Below, piece by piece: positions 20,825-24,590 of a stretch of DNA of 24,590 nucleotides. This stretch comes from DAOPYE01 sp035352715 (GTDB lineage: Bacteria; Acidobacteriota; Holophagae; Holophagales; Holophagaceae). Location of the stretch: the NCBI GenBank assembly GCA_035352715.1, contig DAOPYE010000033.1, positions 1 to 24,590 on the forward strand, read 5' to 3'. Under the pieces are notes generated by a model. The model was not told the origin of the DNA. It ran no database searches and was given only the letters and a program-made list of their open reading frames with translations. Positions within the stretch are counted from its first letter, which is position 1. Each line of letters opens with the position of its first letter. Both the position numbers and the translations under genes were made by a program.

Positions 20825-22672
20825 ATGAGAACACGCCAATGGATGACGGGGTCCCTGCTGCTGCTGGTGATGGGCGCGGCGTTTTTCGGCTGGTGGCGGA
20901 CCCGGGATACGGGCCAAACCGCCCCCGCGCCGGTGTTCAGCTTCCGCCGTTCCAAGAAAGCCGCTGCGACGCCGCCTCCCAGGGAGCGCAAGGTCGACGA
21001 GCAGCCTGTGGTGATCGCCCAGAAACTGGCTGCGACGGTCACCAAGCCCGAAGAGCTGCCCTATTCCCGGCAGGCCCTGCGCCTGGCCAATCACGAGGTC
21101 GATTTGGCCTTTGCGGATGCCATCCGCGAACTGGTGATGAATCCGCCCGCGCTGACAGATGAAGCGAAGGAGTTGGCGGAGGTGAAGGCTCGGGCCCAGG
21201 CCGAGGTCGAGGTCGATCAGCAGCTGATCAAGCGCCTGACGGGGGCTCTGGCTTCGCCCGGATTGCGCGAGCAGGAAAGGGACGCGCTGGAAAACCAGAT
21301 GGATGCCGCCAAGGCGGAACTGGAACTGGACAAGGATGAACTGGACGCGGCCTCCGATGATCTGGAGCGCGCGGGCGGGGATCCGCAGGCGCGCATCCAG
21401 CGGCTGAAGGCCGCACACGAAGCAACCCAGAACGGCGGAACGGCGGGGACGGAGGCTGCCGCGCCTTCGGGATTTGTCCCCAAGGCGGGCAGCCTGCTGG
21501 CCTTCTACAAGGAATGGCGGCGCATCAAATCCCAGATCGCCCAGCTCAACGAGGCCCGGAAGTTCGCGCTGGACAAGGTGCTGCGCCTCACCAAACGCCG
21601 AGCCAAGGTCCAGGAGAGGCTGGGGAAGGAGAAGGACGAGCGGCAGGACGCCAAGCAGAAGGCCTGGGATCTGGCCAAGGGCCAGGCGGGGCCCGTCTCC
21701 CGTTCCGAGGCCAAGGCTGCGGTGGGCGATCTGAAACGGCACATCGCGGGCCAGCGGACCGTCGCCGATATGGGACGCCGCATCCAGGACGAGCAGGAAC
21801 TGGCTGAGGTCTACGAGGATTGGGCCACGCTCCAGGCCGGACGCGAGCGCACCGCGCTGCATCATGTGCTGGCCCGCCTGCTGTGGGTACTCGGCGTTCT
21901 GATCGCGGTCTACATCCTGGATCGCTTCATCGAACACTACTTCTTCCGCCACGCCATCGAGAAGGCCCGCGCCACGGCCCTGGCCACGGTCATCAAGCTG
22001 GCATCCCAGTTCCTGGGCTTGCTAGGCATCGTCATCATCTGCTTCGGCGTGCCAGGGCAGATCACCACGATCCTGGGCCTCGCGGGCGCGGGCCTTACGG
22101 TGGCGCTGAAGGATTTCATCGTCGCGTTCTTCGGCTGGTTCGTGTTGATGGGGCGCAACGGCATTCGTGTGGGCGACTGGGTGGAGATCAAGGGTGTCGG
22201 AGGCGAGGTGATCGAGGTGGGCCTGTTGCGCACGGTGCTGCTGGAGACGGGCAGTTGGACGGATTCCGGACATCCCACGGGGCGGCGAGTCGCGTTCGTG
22301 AACAGCTTCGCCATCGAAGGGCACTACTTCAATTTCTCGACCTCCGGCCGCTGGATGTGGGACGAGCTGAACATCGCGGTGCCGCTGGGCGAGGATCCCT
22401 ATCCCGTCATCGACGGTGTGCGCAAGCTGGTGGAACAGGAGACGGAGGCGAACGCCCGGGTCGCGGAACAGGAATGGCGCAAGACCACCTCCCGCTACCG
22501 CGTGCAGGCGTTCTCCGCAGTGCCGGGCATCAACGTCGTTCCGACGTCCACTGGCATCCAGATCCATGTGCGCTACATCACGCGGGCTAACGAACGCCAC
22601 GAGACCCGCAAGAAGCTCTACGGCGCCGTGGTGGATCTGATGCACGGCAAGGATGCGCCCGCGGCGGAGTAG
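20825..22672 (+). CDS. MscS-family mechanosensitive channel with coiled-coil N-domain
   Basis: Predicted inner-membrane channel that releases solutes on hypo-osmotic shock, 615 aa. An N-terminal hydrophobic segment (about residues 8-22) is followed by a long charged, helical, coiled-coil region (about 70-340), probably periplasmic. Two helices follow at about 348-370 and 388-412. The pore helix GLAGAGLTVALKDFIVAFFGW is at about 418-440, and the MscS beta domain contains RNGIRVGDWVEIKGVGGEVIEVGLLRT. It is much longer than E. coli MscS (286 aa), in the manner of the large MscK/MscM type. ATG 20825 has no ribosome-binding site but lies 7 bases after a TATAGT box, which raises a leaderless transcript. 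An upstream in-frame TTG at 20783 is less likely. It is divergent from the rhodanese gene. Confidence 0.92.
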   Translation: MRTRQWMTGSLLLLVMGAAFFGWWRTRDTGQTAPAPVFSFRRSKKAAATPPPRERKVDEQPVVIAQKLAATVTKPEELPYSRQALRLANHEVDLAFADAIRELVMNPPALTDEAKELAEVKARAQAEVEVDQQLIKRLTGALASPGLREQERDALENQMDAAKAELELDKDELDAASDDLERAGGDPQARIQRLKAAHEATQNGGTAGTEAAAPSGFVPKAGSLLAFYKEWRRIKSQIAQLNEARKFALDKVLRLTKRRAKVQERLGKEKDERQDAKQKAWDLAKGQAGPVSRSEAKAAVGDLKRHIAGQRTVADMGRRIQDEQELAEVYEDWATLQAGRERTALHHVLARLLWVLGVLIAVYILDRFIEHYFFRHAIEKARATALATVIKLASQFLGLLGIVIICFGVPGQITTILGLAGAGLTVALKDFIVAFFGWFVLMGRNGIRVGDWVEIKGVGGEVIEVGLLRTVLLETGSWTDSGHPTGRRVAFVNSFAIEGHYFNFSTSGRWMWDELNIAVPLGEDPYPVIDGVRKLVEQETEANARVAEQEWRKTTSRYRVQAFSAVPGINVVPTSTGIQIHVRYITRANERHETRKKLYGAVVDLMHGKDAPAAE

Positions 22673-23197
22673 CTACTTGCGCTTGCCGTTCTTCCCGAAG
22701 GCTTCGTTGAACTGTCGCAGGGCGATGGGATCGCCTTCCCGCCGGATGGGCCCCCGGAACTCCTCGGGGTCCACCTCGGCGAAGGTGCCTCCGGTGGCGA
22801 TGCAGAGATTGATGTAGGCGATGAATTCTTCCTGTCGGCGGCGGATGTAGCCGCGGAAGGGGCGCGCCGCGATGCTGAGTAGCGCGGAGTCCAGCGTCGT
22901 CCACGTCTGGAGATGGCTTTCGAATCCCGCGGCGGTCTCCCAATACCGGTAGACCGTGACCATGCGCGCGGAGACCGGAAAGGGGTTGCCCATGCGCCCC
23001 GTATCCACGCGGCCATCGGCCAGGTAGACGCGGATGCCCGGCGCACGGTAGGCCAGCGTGAGCGAGCCGTGCAGGCCCCGCGTGTCATCCACCTGAATGA
23101 CGCTCGATGGCAGCTCGCAGGCGTAGAAGCCGGGCACGAACTGGCAATAGCGCCACATGGCCGCCGCCAGGCGCGGGCGATCAAAGAGCTTGTCCAT
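22673..23197 (-). CDS. Unrecognised conserved-looking protein, possibly 5'-incomplete
   Basis: I do not recognise this family. From ATG 23197 to the TAG at 22673 it encodes 174 aa with no signal peptide or membrane helix. It is rich in aromatic and basic residues (MWRYCQFVPGFYACELP, RMVTVYRYWETAAGFE, RGYIRRRQEEFIAYINLCIATGG) and ends in a basic NGKRK tail. Codon use matches neighbouring genes, and the reverse frame holds nothing convincing, so it is probably real. The reading frame is still open (a Thr codon) between this ATG and the N-run three bases upstream, so the true start could be in the gap. Its stop abuts the mscS-like stop, with the two genes convergent and no spacer. Confidence 0.65.
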   Translation of the reverse strand: MDKLFDRPRLAAAMWRYCQFVPGFYACELPSSVIQVDDTRGLHGSLTLAYRAPGIRVYLADGRVDTGRMGNPFPVSARMVTVYRYWETAAGFESHLQTWTTLDSALLSIAARPFRGYIRRRQEEFIAYINLCIATGGTFAEVDPEEFRGPIRREGDPIALRQFNEAFGKNGKRK

Positions 23198-23200
23198 GGT

Positions 23201-23300
23201 NNNNNNNNNNNNNNNNNNNNNNNNNNNNNNNNNNNNNNNNNNNNNNNNNNNNNNNNNNNNNNNNNNNNNNNNNNNNNNNNNNNNNNNNNNNNNNNNNNNN
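23201..23300. other. Assembly gap (100 N)
   Basis: Exactly 100 unknown bases, a conventional placeholder for a scaffold join of unestimated length. The waaA reading frame emerges from the right edge already at its C-terminal half, and the leftward gene begins at or beyond the left edge. The true missing stretch is therefore probably several hundred bases or more. Confidence 0.98.
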
Positions 23301-23987
23301 GTTCTGGGGGGCAACCTCAAGGCGGATCTGCCCGCGCCCCAGCCGCTCCACCCGGGGTGGGATGCGCTGCGCCAAGCCTGGGCGGCCCATCCTGTCGTGG
23401 TGGCGGGCAACACCGTGGACGGCGAAGAGGCCCTGGTGCTGGAAGCCTGGGCGCGCGCCCGGGCCGAGTTTCCGGAAGTGCGCTTGATCCTCGCGCCGCG
23501 CCAGCCGCGCCGTTTCCAGGCCGTAGCCTCGGATTTTGCCCGCCGAGGCCTGGCGTTTCGCCGCGCTTCGGAGCCCTGGCGTAGCGAACCCTCGGACTGG
23601 GCCGCAACGGATGTGCTGCTGCTGGACACCCTGGGAGAGCTTCCCGCCGCGTATCGGGAAGGCACCGTGGCCCTGGTGGGGGGCGGCTGGACTTGGCACG
23701 GTGGACACAATCCCCTGGAATCCGCGCGCTGGGGGATGCCCACGCTGCTGGGGCCGGGCTATTCCAATTTCGAGGATCTGGTGCTGCCCCTGAAAGCGGC
23801 CGGGCTCGTGTCGATTACGGCATCAGAAGAGTTGGGTGATCGTATTTTGCAGGTGCTGCGTCGGGTGGCGTCGGGTCAGGTGGGTCTGCGTCCAGATAGC
23901 ACGCCCGCGCCGCTGCCTCCGGAGCTGTCCGGGGCGCTTGCGCGATCCTGCAAGGAACTCAAGCCATGGCTGTCTTCCTTCCGATAG
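23301..23987 (+). CDS. waaA: Kdo transferase WaaA (KdtA), C-terminal part
   Basis: 3-deoxy-D-manno-octulosonic acid transferase, which adds Kdo to lipid A precursor at the cytoplasmic face of the inner membrane. The visible 228 residues form the C-terminal GT-B domain. VLGGNLKADLP is at the edge, followed by VVVAGNTVDGEE, LAPRQPRRF, LDTLGELPAAYREG, VALVGGGWTWHGGHNPLESA and LLGPGYSNFEDL. These are the donor-binding motifs of the family. The N-terminal acceptor domain (roughly 190 residues in a normal protein of about 420) is missing because the gene runs into the N-gap. This reflects assembly and not evidence of a broken gene. The stop at 23985 is closely followed by the response regulator gene. 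Confidence 0.93.
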   Translation, partial: VLGGNLKADLPAPQPLHPGWDALRQAWAAHPVVVAGNTVDGEEALVLEAWARARAEFPEVRLILAPRQPRRFQAVASDFARRGLAFRRASEPWRSEPSDWAATDVLLLDTLGELPAAYREGTVALVGGGWTWHGGHNPLESARWGMPTLLGPGYSNFEDLVLPLKAAGLVSITASEELGDRILQVLRRVASGQVGLRPDSTPAPLPPELSGALARSCKELKPWLSSFR

Positions 23988-24012
23988 AATGCCGAAGCCC
24001 GAGGGAATCCGG

Positions 24013-24590
24013 ATGCCTGAAGATATGCCGCCGACCATCCTGATCGTCGATGACGACGAGCCTGTGCTGTCGATGGTTTCGGAGGCGATGATCCAGCACG
24101 GGATGCGCGTGCTTTCGTTCCTGAATGCCGTCAAGGCCCTGGAATTCCTTGAGGAAAGTGGGGGCCGGGACGTGGACCTGGTGCTTTCCGATATCAACAT
24201 GCAGGGCATGGATGGTTTTGATGTCATCCACCGCGTGAAGTACATCAATCCCAATCTTCCCGTGGTCCTGATGACGGGAGAGGCCAGCCTGGAATACGCC
24301 ATGCGGGCCATGCGCATGGGCGCGGCAAATCTCTTTCAGAAGCCCGTTGCCATCCGCGACATGGTGGGCAGCGTGTTCCATCTGGTGTCCATCCACCGGG
24401 ATCTCCGCAAGGCCGAGGTGGGATTGCGCGGCCTTGTCCGCGAGGACCGCCACTTCTGCTTCCGCTCGGACGAGATCGATATCCCCAGCATGGTCGCCCA
24501 CCTGACAGACCGTCTCGTGCCGCTTGGCTTCGCGAAGCCCACCAACGTGGATGTCATCGCCATGGCCTACCACGAGGCGCTGGTGAACGC
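24013..24590 (+). CDS. Response regulator with HATPase-like output, 3' cut by window
   Basis: Receiver domain (about residues 8-125) with acidic pocket VDDDE (13-16), phospho-acceptor Asp60 (LSDINM), Thr in LMTGEA and Lys110 (QKPV), so it should be phosphorylatable. After a linker helix, the region from about 140 onward (FRSDEIDIPSM...) ends at the window edge in MAYHEALVNA, which resembles the N-box of anti-sigma-factor-type (RsbW-like) ATPases. The likely output is serine-kinase or partner-switch control rather than DNA binding. ATG 24013 is favoured by GAGGGA seven bases upstream; an in-frame ATG at 23989, two bases after the waaA stop, has no such site. The gene is open to the end of the window (192 codons visible). 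Confidence 0.85.
   Translation, partial: MPEDMPPTILIVDDDEPVLSMVSEAMIQHGMRVLSFLNAVKALEFLEESGGRDVDLVLSDINMQGMDGFDVIHRVKYINPNLPVVLMTGEASLEYAMRAMRMGAANLFQKPVAIRDMVGSVFHLVSIHRDLRKAEVGLRGLVREDRHFCFRSDEIDIPSMVAHLTDRLVPLGFAKPTNVDVIAMAYHEALVN

Noticed and set aside
20792..21952. Upstream extension of the rhodanese gene to 618 codons
   Set aside because: The extension is entirely antisense to the MscS-like gene and has shadow composition. The hydrophobic N-terminus at ATG 20791 is a natural protein start.

Overview
The window comes from a GC-rich Gram-negative bacterium. A Kdo transferase (waaA) implies lipopolysaccharide, and there are secreted esterases and an MscS-type channel. Dense GGDEF/PilZ/receiver signalling and CACCAAG-type intergenic repeats would fit an Acidobacteriota genome of the Holophaga/Geothrix kind. 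That assignment is an inference from gene flavour, not a demonstrated placement. No rRNA, tRNA, CRISPR array, transposase or phage gene was seen. A run of 100 N at 23201-23300 marks a scaffold gap.

Layout. 1-4046 (minus strand): recN, preceded by two secreted alpha/beta-hydrolase esterases in tandem; a strong hairpin separates the esterases from recN. 4226-6049 (plus): a membrane CHASE3-like/GAF/GGDEF diguanylate cyclase, divergent from the esterases. 6170-14405 (plus): the centrepiece, a SAM-I riboswitch followed by a homocysteine-methyltransferase-like/MetF fusion, an Asp/Glu-racemase-like protein, a [2Fe-2S] ferredoxin, full-length cobalamin-dependent MetH, and the two subunits of iron-sulfur L-serine dehydratase. 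14436-17067 (minus): hflX followed 4 bases later by a MocR-type GntR regulator. 17174-18586 (plus): a PilZ protein with a receiver-like C-terminus. 18741-20791 (minus): membrane-anchored rhodanese, MauE/DoxX-like membrane protein and a short glycerate kinase. 20825-22672 (plus): an MscS-family channel with a long coiled coil. 22673-23197 (minus): an unrecognised protein next to the gap. 23301-23987 (plus): the C-terminal half of waaA. 24013-24590 (plus): a response regulator whose output looks like an anti-sigma-type ATPase, cut by the window end.

How the genes fit together. The riboswitch operon covers methionine and one-carbon metabolism. MetF makes 5-methyl-THF, MetH transfers the methyl group to homocysteine, and the ferredoxin could supply electrons to MetF or to MetH reactivation. 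Serine dehydratase removes serine, the main one-carbon donor. Two proteins keep their family folds but have lost the hallmark cysteines. The methyltransferase-like half of the MetF fusion lacks all three zinc-ligand cysteines, whereas the MetH in the same operon keeps them. The racemase-like protein lacks both catalytic cysteines. These Cys-less relatives inside a SAM-controlled operon are the most interesting part of the window. A third conserved-fold protein with a lost key residue is the MocR regulator, which has Arg where the PLP-binding Lys should be.
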